Of a stretch of 64,000 bases of DNA, positions 21,820 to 32,935 are shown in pieces. The stretch lies in NCBI GenBank assembly GCA_002102555.1, contig MCFL01000004.1, forward strand, positions 682,001 to 746,000. The letters are read 5' to 3'. Numbering within the stretch: position 1 is the first letter of the stretch; the number at the start of each line of letters is the position of its first letter. This DNA comes from Catenaria anguillulae PL171 (taxonomy: Eukaryota > Blastocladiomycota > Blastocladiomycetes > Blastocladiales > Catenariaceae). The translations under genes were made by a program, and so were the position numbers. The notes beneath the pieces are model-generated. The model did not search any database, had not been told where the DNA came from, and worked only from the letters and a program-made list of their open reading frames with translations.

Positions 21820-23851
21820 ATGAGCTCCCGCTTCGCCGCCCCAGACTCGTCCTCGGACAATGTCAGCCGCCCTCCTGATCATGACCACCATCGTCCCGTC
21901 ACCAAACACCCACCGCTCCATTTTGCCGCCAATGATCCGGCAAGCACCCACCAGCCCGCCCGCCCGACCCGGCTTCCTGTCAACTGGCTGCAGCGCAATC
22001 TGCAACACCACTTTTCGCCGACCTCATCCACCCACTCGACCCCTGCCCATCTCCGCGCCGCCGCCCTTCGCAAGATGCTCCTGTCGGCGTGATGCCCGCC
22101 AGGCAGATGCGCCCGCCACAGCCGTCGCTCATTCCGCTGCCGGATGTGTCGCCATCGCCCAAGCGGCCGGCGCAATGGGATGCCGCGGCGGCTGCTACCT
22201 CCGTGAGCTCGTCCGCACCGGCGGCCACGCGGATCGAGCCGCAGACGATTACGTCAACGAGCGGGTTTGCCAGAGCAGATCCGGGAAGGCGTGGTGAGGA
22301 GTCGGTTGCGAGGCAAGTGGATGCCATGATTGAGATGAACGAAAGGGTACGCTGTTCGTCATCGAGTGCCTGTGCTGAAACCCGAGGCGATCCTGGTACT
22401 CACGCCAAATGGGCGTCATCAATGTAGTTGGCCAGAATGGCGCTCGACGATATCAAATCCCGGCGTGCCGCAGAATTGCGTCGCCAGCAAGAAGCGCAGG
22501 AGGCGCTTGAGCGCGAGCGGCGAGAGCGAGAGGAGGATGAGCGGAAACGGCGAGAGGCGGCCGAGTTGGAGGCCAAGCGTCAAGCAGAAGAGGAGGCGCG
22601 CAAGCAGAGAGAGGCGCAGGAGGCCCAGGCCGAGCGAAAGAGAAAAGAAGAGGAGGAAAAGGAGAGGGCTCGGGCCGAGGCCATGGCAAAAATGGAGGAG
22701 GCGAGGGAGCGGTTGGTCAAGCAACGCGAGGCAGAGGCAAAGGCAAAGGCCGATGCGCAAGCGCAGGCCGATGCTGCCGCTGCTGCAAAGAAGGCGGACG
22801 ACGACGCCAAGCGGGCCGCTGCGGCATCTGCAGCAGCGAGTGGAGCAAGCGCACAGAAATCCGCGCCCGCATCTGCACCGGTCGCTTCTGCGCAACCCTG
22901 AACCGACGGTCCCGCCGAAGCACCCATGCCCGGCCTCATGTCCATCATCCAACGCATGAAGACAGAAATCAACCCGCTCATGAAAACCCCCGAAAACAAA
23001 CGCGCCGCCATCGATATGCGCAAGACCATTAACACGGCCGTTGGCCAGCTCAACAACACGCGCGAAAAGCTCAACCAAGTCTTCATGAAGGTCGAAAAGT
23101 ACCTCAGGGATCTCCAAACCCAGTCACCCGACTTGCACTACCCGTATGCGCTCAACTTGCTGGCCAAGTCGTTTTGTCGGCAAGCCGAGGCGGAAATGCG
23201 GCCAGACGTCACCAAAGCGTTCCCGTACGGCCAAGTGGCCGTGCTGATCATGTGTCGACATCCAGAGTTTCGGCGGTATTTGCTGGCGCGCATGTTCAAG
23301 TTTTGCCCCTACTTGATTCCGAGGTGGTATGTGCCCAAGAATGATCAGGAGCGGAAGAGTTTGCTCAGGAGGAGGCAGGGCGAGGACGACGAAAAGTACA
23401 TGGAGCGCATGTCGACACATGTCGCCTTGTTTGCGGCCATGCTGCAGACAACGCCCATTATCCGTACGTTCGCTACCAACTGCCACGTTATGGATCGCAT
23501 GTGCCGCTCGCTCGCTCATTCATTCTGGTGCCATTGAAATTAGCCGCATTCAAGAATCCGCTGCCGATTGGTCTCGCCTGGAAATGGTTCGCCTACGTTC
23601 TCAACCACCCGCCGCAGCCGCTCATGGTGTTCCTCATTGAAAAGTTTTTGCTGATTGCCGGTCATGCGTTCCTCGAGGCGTACGGCAAGCAAGGACAAAA
23701 GATCATGCATATCCTTGTGCACGAGTATTCCGTCAAGTGTGGTGACTCGGTCCGACCCGTACGGTCGCGGTGGGAGGGCATGTGGAACCCTGTGCAGCAG
23801 CGATGGGTGATTGATGTGTCGAGTGAGCGGGATCCCAAGGTTGCTGTTTAG
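21820..23851 (+). CDS. GLE1: GLE1-like mRNA export factor, 3 exons, with in-frame TGA and one frame break
   Basis: GLE1 activates the DEAD-box helicase DBP5 at the nuclear pore during mRNA export. Exons end at 22346, restart at 22428-23463 and finish 23544-23851. Exon 2 opens with a long Glu/Arg/Lys coiled coil (ALERERREREEDERKRRE), the family's central region. The GLE1 fold follows (MPGLMSIIQRMKTEINPL to RMSTHVALFAAMLQT) and is completed by exon 3 (GLAWKWFAYVLNHPP to HILVHEYSVKCG). Two oddities exist. A TGA at 22899-22901 lies in frame between coiled coil and fold. The first 88 codons from 21820 need one missing base near 22085 to join the rest; alternatively the gene starts at ATG 22092. 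Confidence 0.78.
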
Positions 23852-24079
23852 TGTGGACATGTACAAGGATGTGCGAGGGGACAGGGGACGGGAACAGTGA
23901 TGCACATGAAAGGTTTTGTTGTCATTTTGTAAATGATTCCAAGTGATCAATAGTACACCTACCATCAGATTGTCTTTCACTCCTCTCCTGTCAAAAGCCC
24001 GTGACAGCCTGGAGTCGCTCGACTCTGCCGGAGATGTTCCATCCATCTCTCGTTATCGACCCCCACCCCGCAACAAGAC

Positions 24080-24590
24080 GCACCATGCAATTCCGCCGCA
24101 AGAGCAACCCAACTTGAAGCTAAATACCTTCTTTCCTCTTTGCTTCGTCGTAGTCGTACAAGAGAGACACGGACCGTCTCGCGTCATGGTAGGGTGCCAC
24201 GAGCACGCCGACGCCCCAGCCAGCTTGACAACGTCCCGTATTGCACAAGATTTACTCTTCTCTTACACACTCAGGAGTGCCGGCTGCTTTCGTATCTTGA
24301 TTCCGCCCTGTTTCCGCTCTTGGCTCGTATCATATTCCAAGGCAGATATCCATTCAAGGGCAAGCACAGCTGCCACCAAGTTTATCCCGTGATTACAGCC
24401 ATGGTTGACGCAGATGGATCGGACGCAGCTGTCATGTTTACTTGGTCAATGGTCATTGACGACTAGCGGGATATAATGGCGGGTGCTTAGGATGATTCTC
24501 AAGATGATCAACAAGCGAGTTGCCGCGATGGTGGCGGTCGATGAGGCGGGAAAGTAAGGTGTATCGGATTTCGATTCTAGCGAGGAGTGA
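24080..24590 (+). pseudogene. Degenerate DUF6604 copy with large internal deletion
   Basis: The plus strand begins near 24084 with ATGCAATTC, and within 110 bases reads PSFLFA then SYKRDTDRLAS in different frames, matching the intact gene's N-terminus. Soon after, it jumps to the intact gene's C-terminus: SYLDSALFPLLARIIFQ and ITAMVDADGSDAA, matching SYLGSALFPLLTRIISQ and LTAMVDTDGSDAA. Roughly 800 codons in between are missing. Stops and frameshifts are present, so it is not functional. Confidence 0.8.
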
Positions 24591-25544
24591 CCTGTCTTTG
24601 GCAAAGCCGTTTTTGTGTTTCATTCAATCATTGTTCCGTTGTTTCTTGTGCCGTGTCATGTGCCATGTCCTCTCGTTGTGAATGTATCGCTCCTGTCATA
24701 AGTCTGCTCCGATTCTTGTAAGCGACCAGGCAACGGCCACCCCAAGAATTTGTGGATTGTAAATATGTACAAAAAGGTGAAAAGAAGGCCTGCAGTGACC
24801 TGACGTTTTGGGCGGTTGACTCACATTGGCAGCCACCATTTCTGGGTGGAACATCGATGCTAAAGAGCAAGACACACTGCTCGATCCTTCCAGGAATCGC
24901 AATAAATAGCAAGATAAAAATGATGTCGGCAGGCTCTCATTGAATCTTGGCTGTAGGGGTGAGGAGCCCACATTTCAGCGCAAAACGAAGGGCATCAATC
25001 AACAGGGGAATGAATTGAACCTAACGACAAACGCGTCACGTCGCGGCAGGTGAGTCGAGAGAAAAAGCAAGCAGTCGTGTCCGCAGCCGCCATTGGGAAA
25101 CCATGATGCTCAAAGTGTACAGGACCCAGTCCGAAATATATCACACGCAAGACTCTCCAGCCTCATCGAAGCCAGCGGTCACACTTTCCGTCGTTAGCTG
25201 AGCGCGAGTCAATGGTCAGATCCTCTCATGGCGACAGCGAAGAAAGGAACGAGAGAGCACGACTGCTGCAAAGGATCGTGGGAAAAGGGCTCGCAAACAA
25301 CTGGGCGGGAGGCAGGACTTTCGAGTATTGGTTAATCCCCATCCAATATTTCCACAATGCCTTGTGACGGGAATGGTGCAGTCGAGGAAACCGAGCCAAT
25401 GACGGCGGCTCACGCCCGCTGCACCCACATTCACACTCCCTGCACATACCAGGACAGGCTGAGTCCATCGACCAGATTGTGCTAGCACCGTGAGTGGGGC
25501 ACCTACTAACCTGGCCAAACGCCGAACCAAGTGTTTTTTGAGTA
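24591..25544. other. Gene-free accessory spacer, 954 bp
   Basis: No supported gene. It lies between the DUF6604 relic and the tandem repeat array and probably consists of decayed sequence. Confidence 0.35.
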
Positions 25545-26018
25545 TCAAACACTTCTTTAAGGGAAAAGGGTCAATTTGTCTGATTGGTCGGCGCGTCCAT
25601 TGTTCAACGCCAGCACCACCCCCTCGGACCGCTCCCCATCGCCCAGAGAATCAATCAAATCAAACACTTCTTTAAGGGAAAATCAATCAAACACTTCTTT
25701 AAGGGAAAAGGGTCAATTTGTCTGATTGGTCGGCGCGTCCATTGTTCAACGCCAGCACCACCCCCTCGGACCGCTCCCCATCGCCCAGAGATCAAATCAA
25801 TCAAACACTTCTTTAAGGGAAAAGGGTCAATTTGTCTGATTGGTCGGCGCGTCCATTGTTCAACGCCAGCACCACCCCCTCGGACCGCTCCCCATCGCCC
25901 AGAGAATCAAATCATCAAACACTTCTTTAAGGGAAAAGGGTCAATTTGTCTGATTGGTCGGCGCGTCCATTGTTCAACGCCAGCACCACCCCCTCGGACC
26001 GCTCCCCATCGCCCAGAG
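25545..26018. repeat. Tandem array: four near-identical 104-bp units, 114-bp period
   Basis: Units lie at 25545-25648, 25687-25790, 25801-25904 and 25915-26018, plus a 23-bp partial unit at 25660-25682. Each begins TCAAACACTTCTTTAAGGG and ends near CCATCGCCCAGAG. Spacers are about 10 bp and consist of variants of ATCAAATCAA. Units 2 to 4 repeat at exactly 114 bp, a multiple of three, so one frame stays open across them, encoding IKHFFKGKGSICLIGRR again and again. The near-identity implies recent expansion. It directly abuts Helitron-derived sequence, and Helitrons often carry such minisatellites. Confidence 0.95.
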
Positions 26019-26259
26019 AAGACTTGCTTAAACCAATCGGCGTCCCACAGATCGGACCGCCGCTTCTGCCGATCTCCTTCCCTCCCATTCCCCACCATCC
26101 CATCTCGACGTGTCTCAGTGATGGATTGCCCCGCAACTTCTCGGCCAAGATCTACATGGCCAACTCCCGTCCATCCGTAGCCTGCTGCCAGAATTCTTGC
26201 GACGCTCTCCTGCTCCTCCTCTGCCGCCGCCGCCGCCGCCTGCACCCGCACCCTGGCCA

Positions 26260-27707
26260 CAGAATCCACCTCCCCTCGACCAGGAATGTTGTCGAGTTAC
26301 AGAAGCGTGGCCTTCCACATGCGCATATCCTGGTTGTCCTTGCCGAGGATTCGCAGCCCCTGGATCCTTCCATGTTTGATGCGTTTACTGCGCGAGATCA
26401 ATGTGATGCTTGGTCGGCATGGGAAGAGTCTTGCCGACTTCCCGCCATTTCCCATTCCACCGCCAGTACAAGCTGGTGCTCCCGCACGCAATGCACTTAT
26501 TCAAGAACAACAATCCCTGTGCACCCCTGACTTGGCCGATTTTCTTGAGCTCAACCTGCCGAGGCTGAATGCGGATCAGCGCGCGGTGTTAAACGCAGTT
26601 TCCACTGCGGTTTTGTCGGATCAGTCTGCTGTGTTCTTCGTTGATGGGCCTGGCGGGACAGGTAAAACGTACACGTACAAGTTACTGTTGGCTCACCTCC
26701 TCTCAGAAGGCCGGATTGTCCTTGCAATGGCTTTTTCCGGTATCGCTGCTACTTTGTTGCTGGGTGGACGAACTGCGCACTCGCGGCTGAAAATTCCCTT
26801 GTCCTTGGATGCGAATTCGACGTGCAAGATTCCAAAGCAAAGCGCTCATGGCGAGCTGATTCGGGCCGCGTCCGCAATTGTTTGGGATGAAGCGGCCATG
26901 ATTCACCAGCATCCGTTTGAGGCGGTTGATCGGACTTTGCGTGATGTGCGCGGCGTGCCTGATGTACCGTTTGGAGGCATGGTCGTTGTGTTTGGTGGGA
27001 ATTTCCGGCAGACGTTGCCTGTCGTTCCAAGGGGCGGGCTGGCAGAAACCGTGTCTGCATGCATCAAACGGTTGCCCCGCTGGCAACATGTCACGACGTT
27101 GCGTTTGACGGTCAACATGCGAGTCCAGCAGGCAAGCTCCAACAAAGAGACAAGTGCCAGCGATATCCGTGAGTTCGCCGATTGGCTGTTGCACGTTGGC
27201 GATTTAGCATTGCCTCTGATTCGTTTCGTCTATTTGAACCTCAACAAACGCCTCACAGAGGCAAGCATCCAGAGTGGTGCTTCCAACTCTTGGCTTGCAG
27301 AACGGTGTGCCCTTGCGCCGCTCAACTAAAACATCCGCGTTATCAACAATGCCACGATTCAGTCGCTCCCTGGGACTCGGCGCTCGCACGTGTATCGCAG
27401 AGCGGATACTTGCGCTGATGCCCTTCGAGTTGGCGCCGATGCGCCTTATCCCACGGAATTCCTAAACACACTTCAGTACCCTGGTATGCCACCTCATCAC
27501 TTGGAACTCAAGCCAGGTGTGCATGTGGTCTTGATGAGGAATCTTGATCCGAATGCGGGACTTTGCTCTGGAACGCGTATGGTTGTAGTCCAGTGTGCGT
27601 CTTGGGTGGTTTACAGCTACATCCTGTGTGGCACAAGTGCTGGGTCATACATATTATTCCGTGCATTAAGCGCTGCGTGTCTTGCCGTTCGCAAATCCTT
27701 GGGATGA
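26260..27707 (+). mobile_element. Helitron Rep/Hel remnant (PIF1-like helicase), internally deleted
   Basis: A short piece of the rolling-circle replication initiator, VVELQKRGLPHAHILVVLAE near 26290, is followed in another frame by a PIF1-type helicase. Helicase motifs are clear: Walker A DGPGGTGKTYTYK near 26645, AFSGIAATLLLGGRTAHS, Walker B-like IVWDEAAM, and FGGNFRQTLPVV. Near 27305 the frame has a TAA in LN-stop-NIRVINNATI, then continues into YPTEFLNTLQYPGM and GVHVVLMRNLDPN, typical of Helitron helicases. Most of Rep is missing, and the final motif VI part is absent from this strand. The frame change and nonsense codon make it non-autonomous. Confidence 0.85.
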
Positions 27708-28287
27708 AGTGGTGATTGTTGTGTATCATGAGGTTTTGTGAAGTGCGCCGGTGCAGGACAGTACATGCACACATGTATTGACATCTATCGTGGAAACCGT
27801 CATGTGATTGGGAGTCCACAACGTGGCGGGTTTCCGCTAGTTTTGGATTGAATGGAAAGGCGGAAGGGTAGAGATTCTGAACGATGGCTGTAGTGCTCAC
27901 CAAAATGATTTGTCTATGAAGAAATGTCGAGAGCTTGAAAGACATCGAAACATACGAGGTGAGGCATTCTTTCGCTGCTCATTGGCATGGCGGGTCGCTC
28001 GCCGCTTTTGAGCTCCATCCAGCCATTCACGCAACGATTGGTTCTTGCGCCACCTTCGCGCTCTTGGCGCTTGCAACGTTCGTTTGGTTCTTGCGTCTCC
28101 CACCTTCACGCGCTTTGCTTCGCGCTTGAAAGGGCCAACACAAGCAGCTCAACGTTGCGACAAGCAAGCTTGTGCACGATGCGAAAGGTGCTCATCAGAA
28201 TCAACCAGGAGTGAGCAAAATGGCATCTATTTATGCAGCCCCAGACTTGTATTTCTGAAAAACTTGGAGCAGCCGGAACAAAGTTTC
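27708..28287. other. Gene-free spacer within Helitron-derived island
   Basis: No supported gene; lies between two oppositely oriented helicase pieces. Confidence 0.35.
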
Positions 28288-28740
28288 TCAACCCACTTTT
28301 CTGTATCTTTCCCCCTTGCAATAAGAGATCCAACGCGCGCTTAAGCTCCATTGGCTGGAGAAGAAGTCTTGGTCCAAGTCGGCAGGGAGGTCAAAGTTCA
28401 ACCATAGGCCAGCTGAAGTCGTCACTCGGGACAGCATGACGTAAAGGCTTGCCAAACTCGACTTGCTTGTGGTTGGGTCACACACACAAAGGGAATCAAG
28501 AGTCAGGCCTTGAACACCATAAACAGTCAATGCATAGCCAGGGACCATGGGAAACTGCCGGATGGAGGCGTCAAGTTGCAAATCTCGGAGCTTGGTCGCT
28601 GTGAGGTCTGAGCTTTTGAGCGGGAGCACAACGATGTTCCGAGGCCAGCTTGGTGGCAGACTTGGGTCCAGAGTCGGGCCGTTCAAAGGGAACGCGTCAC
28701 GGCCACACGATGTCGGGCAAGTCTTCTTGAGTTGCGTGTA
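28288..28740 (-). mobile_element. Helitron helicase C-terminal fragment, opposite orientation
   Basis: The minus strand encodes the end of a PIF1/Helitron helicase: the NIVVLPLKSSDL segment, then MVPGYALTVYGVQGLTLDSL and ASLYVMLSRVTTSAGLWL. This is motif V/VI, exactly the part missing from the plus-strand copy. It could be the other half of the same element after an inversion, or part of a second element. Confidence 0.8.
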
Positions 28741-29049
28741 TCACTGTGACGTTTGGTCGAGATATGTGTGCAAAGAGTGCATCAAGTACTCATTGGTGAA
28801 TTTGAGCATCAATTGTTCAAAATTCGCTCCAATGTGCGCCAGCAAGGGGCAATGATGTGGAGCATGAATGGACTGTCGGTCGCCGAGTGCAAGTGCGAGG
28901 TACATGCGGGCCCTCAAGACGCGTCACTTGCAAGAGAGGTCAAGAGTGAACGCTGTCCGCATGTGGTAGAGTAGGCAGAGCAGCGGATTGAGTACGGGAT
29001 TGGGCTGCCTCGAAGTTTAGAGGACAGGTCTCGTCCACCCAATTCAGAA
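28741..29049. other. Gene-free spacer, 309 bp
   Basis: No supported gene or repeat is seen. Confidence 0.3.
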
Positions 29050-29560
29050 ATGGCCGTCTTTGCATGCCGATTCACCAAGAATCTGACAGCAGGGGATCCT
29101 CTTCAAGAGTTTCCCTGCAGACATCCCTCCGAGCCTCCGGCCAATCATATCGACCGTCCATCTGTTTGGTCTCCACGACGAAAAGTTTGCAGGCAACGGA
29201 ACGCCTCCACCGACAAGAAGCGTGCTGCGATCTGGAACCTGCTATGGGTTCTTGGCAATGCCGTTGTGGCGACCGCAGCAACGAAGTAGTCGATCCGTTC
29301 GCGGCGAAGTATTCGTGGTGGGCGGGAATGCTGGATGAACGCATACAGAGTGTACTTCAAGATATTGCTTGGAAGCACATGGAGCAAGACGACTCGGTCT
29401 TTACGGCCGGCTATGTGCTTGTACCTGGATGCGGAGCTCGGCATGCCAGCACGCGGATAGATTCCGAAGCCGTCATCGATCTCCTCGTCCAAGCCGACAC
29501 TCGGATGGTGGCCGCTCGTGGATCAGCTCATCAAGCCGTCATGAGCAACATGGGTTGCAT
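29050..29560 (+). pseudogene. Degenerate DUF6604 middle fragment
   Basis: Plus-strand pieces match the middle of the intact DUF6604 protein: DKKRAAIWNLL against DMKRAAIWNLL, then WWAGMLDERIQSVLQDIAWK against WWAGMLVGRAQIVLRDVAWK, then HMEQDDSVFTA against RMEQDKSVFTA. The pieces are in different frames and no start or end exists. This is a third relic, covering a part not present in the relic at 24080. Confidence 0.8.
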
Positions 29561-29687
29561 CGAGCACGATCCTGACAACAGGAAACGAGACAGCAAACGA
29601 GAAAACAAGAATACAGAAAAACGAAGAACAACACTCCCAACTCCAGCCCTCGCTCTCGCCCAGCGCCGTTCCCGCTGCCCGCCCGAC

Positions 29688-31499
29688 TCACACAATCTTG
29701 TATTCGTCGGGCTGGCACGATGCCGTCACGCCAAACTCAACGGGTGCACCATCGCCACCCACGGCGCCCACGACGGCAATCGGGCAGTACAGCGTCGACG
29801 ACGCAAACTGTACCGCCACGGGAAAGTACGCGCCGGGCTGGTCGCCCGCGGCCTTGAAGTCGAGCGACCCCGAGGGCTTGTCACCCGACACTTCTGGCAC
29901 CTGCCAGTACAGCAACCCGCGTGCACGATCGTACACAGTGTCGCCATCCACATGCTGGACCTGGGGCTGGGCGGGCGACGGCGGAATGGGCACGGCCAAC
30001 ACGACGTTGCGCAACGTCATGTGCGTGGCGAGCAGCTCGTACTCGATGTTGACCTCGCAGTGGCCGTCGTTGGTCGGGTTGGGCCAGCAGTTGATGGAAA
30101 GCGGCACCGCTGATTCGTCCTTGGACACGAGGCGCCACTTGAGCACGCCCGATGGTTGCCCGACGGGAAATGATTTGGACGCGTCGCGCAGCGTCAGCGT
30201 GGACGAGTCGGTCCAGGCCTTCTTGTCCATGTTTGGGTGTGTCTTGAACTGCGCGGCCGAGTTGGCGGGCAGCTGCACTTGGACGCGGGCTTGCGCGGCA
30301 GCGGGCGTGGTGACGTGGACGGAAAGGTCGCCCTTGACTTCCATTTGCTGAAGGCCGCCATCGCGGTTGACGGAAACGACCACGCGCTCGTCGAGAATGA
30401 CGTGCACGGGCTCCTTTGGTTGCGGGGTTGGGGCGGCGGGGGCAGTCATGGGTGATGCCATGGCGGGTGCGGCAGCGGCGGGGGTTGGGGAGGCGGTGGC
30501 AGCAGGCGTGGCAATGGCCATGCCGCCAAACACGTCGGCAATGTCGGTTTGTTGGCGTGCGGCGCCGAGTTTCATGCCCGTCTTGACGCCCGACAAGCTA
30601 CGCAAAAAAAAAGTGTCACTGGGTGAGGCACGATGCGAAAGGAAATGGCTCATGAAAGATAAATGTGGAGATAGACGAACTCTTGCATGTTGCGCTGGGG
30701 ACTGCTGGTCAATGCGGCAGACGGAGTGTACGACGGCATGCCCGCGGGCGGCGACGACGACGGACCGCCGAATGGGTTGGACGGCGCACCGCCAAATCCG
30801 CCGGGGTTACCAAACGATCCCGAGTTTGACGCTGCCGACCCGAATCCGGTAGGCGCACCACCCATGCCGCCCATGGCACCGGGACCAAAGCCTTGTGCTT
30901 GCATCTTTGCCATTTGCTTGCGCTGCAGCTCCATTTGCTTTGCCTTGAGCCTGCTTTGCTCCTTGGCTTCCATTTCCTTGTTCTGCAGATTGAGAGTGTG
31001 TCGTGTGAGTGTTGTGTCATCAAGAGAGAGGATAAACGACGAGTAGCAGTACCTTTTTGATCATCTCTTGAATCCTCTCCTCGTTGGAATCCATCAACGC
31101 AATGGTCCTCAACTGGGCCAAGTTGACATTTTCACGGTAGCCGAGGGACACGAGCTCATCAAACGCCGCCACGAGCTCAAAGGCATGGTCAACAATTTCA
31201 CGCTCGGCCATGACGCGGCAGTACTCTGCGACGACGCGCGCAAACAAGTGGAGCGAGTTGATGTCTTGCAGGATGTTTGACTTTTTGGTGGTGGTGAGGA
31301 CCAGGTAGAGGTCGTCGAGCGGCTGGTACACAAAGCGGACCTCGTCCGTGTCGACGGTGGTGTGCTGGGTACCGGCAGAGACGAGCTTTGGGAAGGAGGC
31401 CATGAGGCCCTCGATGCGCGAGCGCGGCATGTCGAGGAACTGGCGCGACACGAGCACTTTGCCCGATTTGGTGGTGACCGAGGCGGCGAGGATGGCCAT
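29688..31499 (-). CDS. RET2: Coatomer subunit delta (delta-COP), 3 exons
   Basis: Delta-COP is a subunit of the COPI coat that drives Golgi-to-ER retrieval. Exon 1 is 31053-31499 and encodes the longin domain (MAILAASVTTKSGKVLVSRQ to MIKK). Exon 2 starts at 30982 and holds a basic helix (QSRLKAKQMELQRKQMAKMQ) and a Gly/Phe/Pro-rich linker. Exon 3 is 29688-30597 and holds SGVKTGMKLGA and the C-terminal mu-homology domain ending CQPDEYKIV. The exon 2/3 join is unusual. The only GT donor nearby (30676) is out of phase, whereas a GC donor (GCAAGA, exon end 30687) keeps the frame and gives 550 aa, close to the usual 510-550. A longer frame to 31577 lacks a better start. Confidence 0.88.
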
Positions 31500-31936
31500 G
31501 ATTGTGTCGTGTAAATAAGCCAAAGATGGATGATGGCCGTGAAAAGTGAAAAAGGAAGGGCGGATCGGGGTGCGCAATGGACTGTATTGCGGGTTGCCTA
31601 AGGTCTTTGGAGTCGTGCAGACTGGTTCATGGAATCAATGTTAATACACGATAGTGCCATCATTCTTACGCATGCGTGCATATCCGCGCGTGGGCTACAT
31701 AGCAGAGCTGGCAGTGCTGTGCTGTTATGGCGCCGACTCGCCTCGCCGCCGTCTCGTGGCGGTTTGGCGGATCGGCGAACCCAGACCCCGTAGTGTGTGC
31801 CACGTTGCTGTTTTTGCTCAAGGAGTTCCGTATTAAAGAATTGTGCAAATGACACACTTGACACCCATGCATCTGTCATGATTCCCCGGCAGTTGCCTGT
31901 TGTCTGTTGACGCAATCTCTCCATCATCATTTCACC
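31500..31936. other. Divergent promoter region, 437 bp
   Basis: Between delta-COP (minus) and the first SEC11 gene (plus). No gene is seen. Confidence 0.4.
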
Positions 31937-32813
31937 ATGAATCCATTCGCCGGCGGCCTTCGCCAGGTCCGCTCACCGCCTTCCGTCCATCCATCACCAT
32001 GCCTCGCGTCTCGCTCACCCAACCCCGCCTGGGTTCCGTTCCGATCCTATGTACAGTCCTTGCACCAGATCCTCAATGTCCTGCTCGTCCTGTCCACGGC
32101 CCTCATGGTCTGGAAGGGCCTCAGCGTCGCTACAAACTCGGAAGCGCCCATCGTTGTCGTCTTAACGTACGCTGCCCTGCCCGACCCCCGCTCTCGCTCT
32201 CAGCACATCCCTTCAAGATGCGGTACATGGCTCTGATCCCGTCTTGCCATACTCATACTCGATCAACAGCGAATCCATGGAACCTGCCTTTTACCGCGGC
32301 GATCTGCTCTTTCTGCACAACCCGAACCGCACGCTCGACGTTGGCGAAATCATCGTGTACAAGCTCGCCAACAAGGAGATTCCGATCGTTCATCGTATTG
32401 TTAATGTCCACACCGAGTACGACTGGATTGACCGGATTGCGCGATGCTTGGACGATTCCAGTCGTCTCACGACTCTTCGCTTCCCTTCCAATAGCTCAAA
32501 GGAAAACAAGCAGCACATACTCACCAAGGGTGACAACAACAACGCCGACGATCGGGGCATCTTTGCCGAGAGCCAGCGAGGCAAGCTGTGGTTATCACGA
32601 GACGAGGTCATGGGCGTTGTTGGAGGGTACAAACCATTTTTCTCATCCGTCCACTCGATTATCGTCTCTCACTCATTTGCCTTTTGCTTTGAACCATACC
32701 ACAGCTATGTGCCATCGGTTGGATACTTGACTATCATGATGAACGACTACCCACAACTCAAGTTTGTTCTCCTCGGTAGTTTAGCACTTTTTGCCTTGTT
32801 TACTCGCGAGTGA
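31937..32813 (+). CDS. SEC11: Signal peptidase complex catalytic subunit SEC11, 5 exons (copy A)
   Basis: Membrane serine protease that removes signal peptides in the ER. Exons are 31937-31966, 32057-32166, 32270-32416, 32495-32626 and 32705-32813, giving 175 aa. After [10 protein letters not shown] comes a transmembrane helix ([18 protein letters not shown]). The catalytic Ser is in [16 protein letters not shown], the His in EIPIVHRIV, and the Asp in [13 protein letters not shown]. The C-terminus [18 protein letters not shown] and a second hydrophobic helix match SEC11. All exon joins are in phase. The second copy lies tail to tail 122 bp downstream. Confidence 0.93.
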
Positions 32814-32935
32814 TACATGACCGTTTATTTTGTACATGCAAGACTTGCCTCGGACCACACACTTTCTCTCGCCAGCCAATCCCGACGTGCCTCTGGTCGA
32901 CGGGCACTGCTCCTGCCCGTCACTTCACACCCGCA

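Noticed and set aside
17810-22092. Programmed -1 ribosomal frameshifting as cause of the breaks
   Set aside because: The break contexts share no slippery heptamer and occur several times per gene; missing bases are simpler.
25545-26018. CRISPR-like repeat array
   Set aside because: Units are 104 bp with spacers of about 10 bp that are variants of the same sequence, in a eukaryotic genome; it is a minisatellite.
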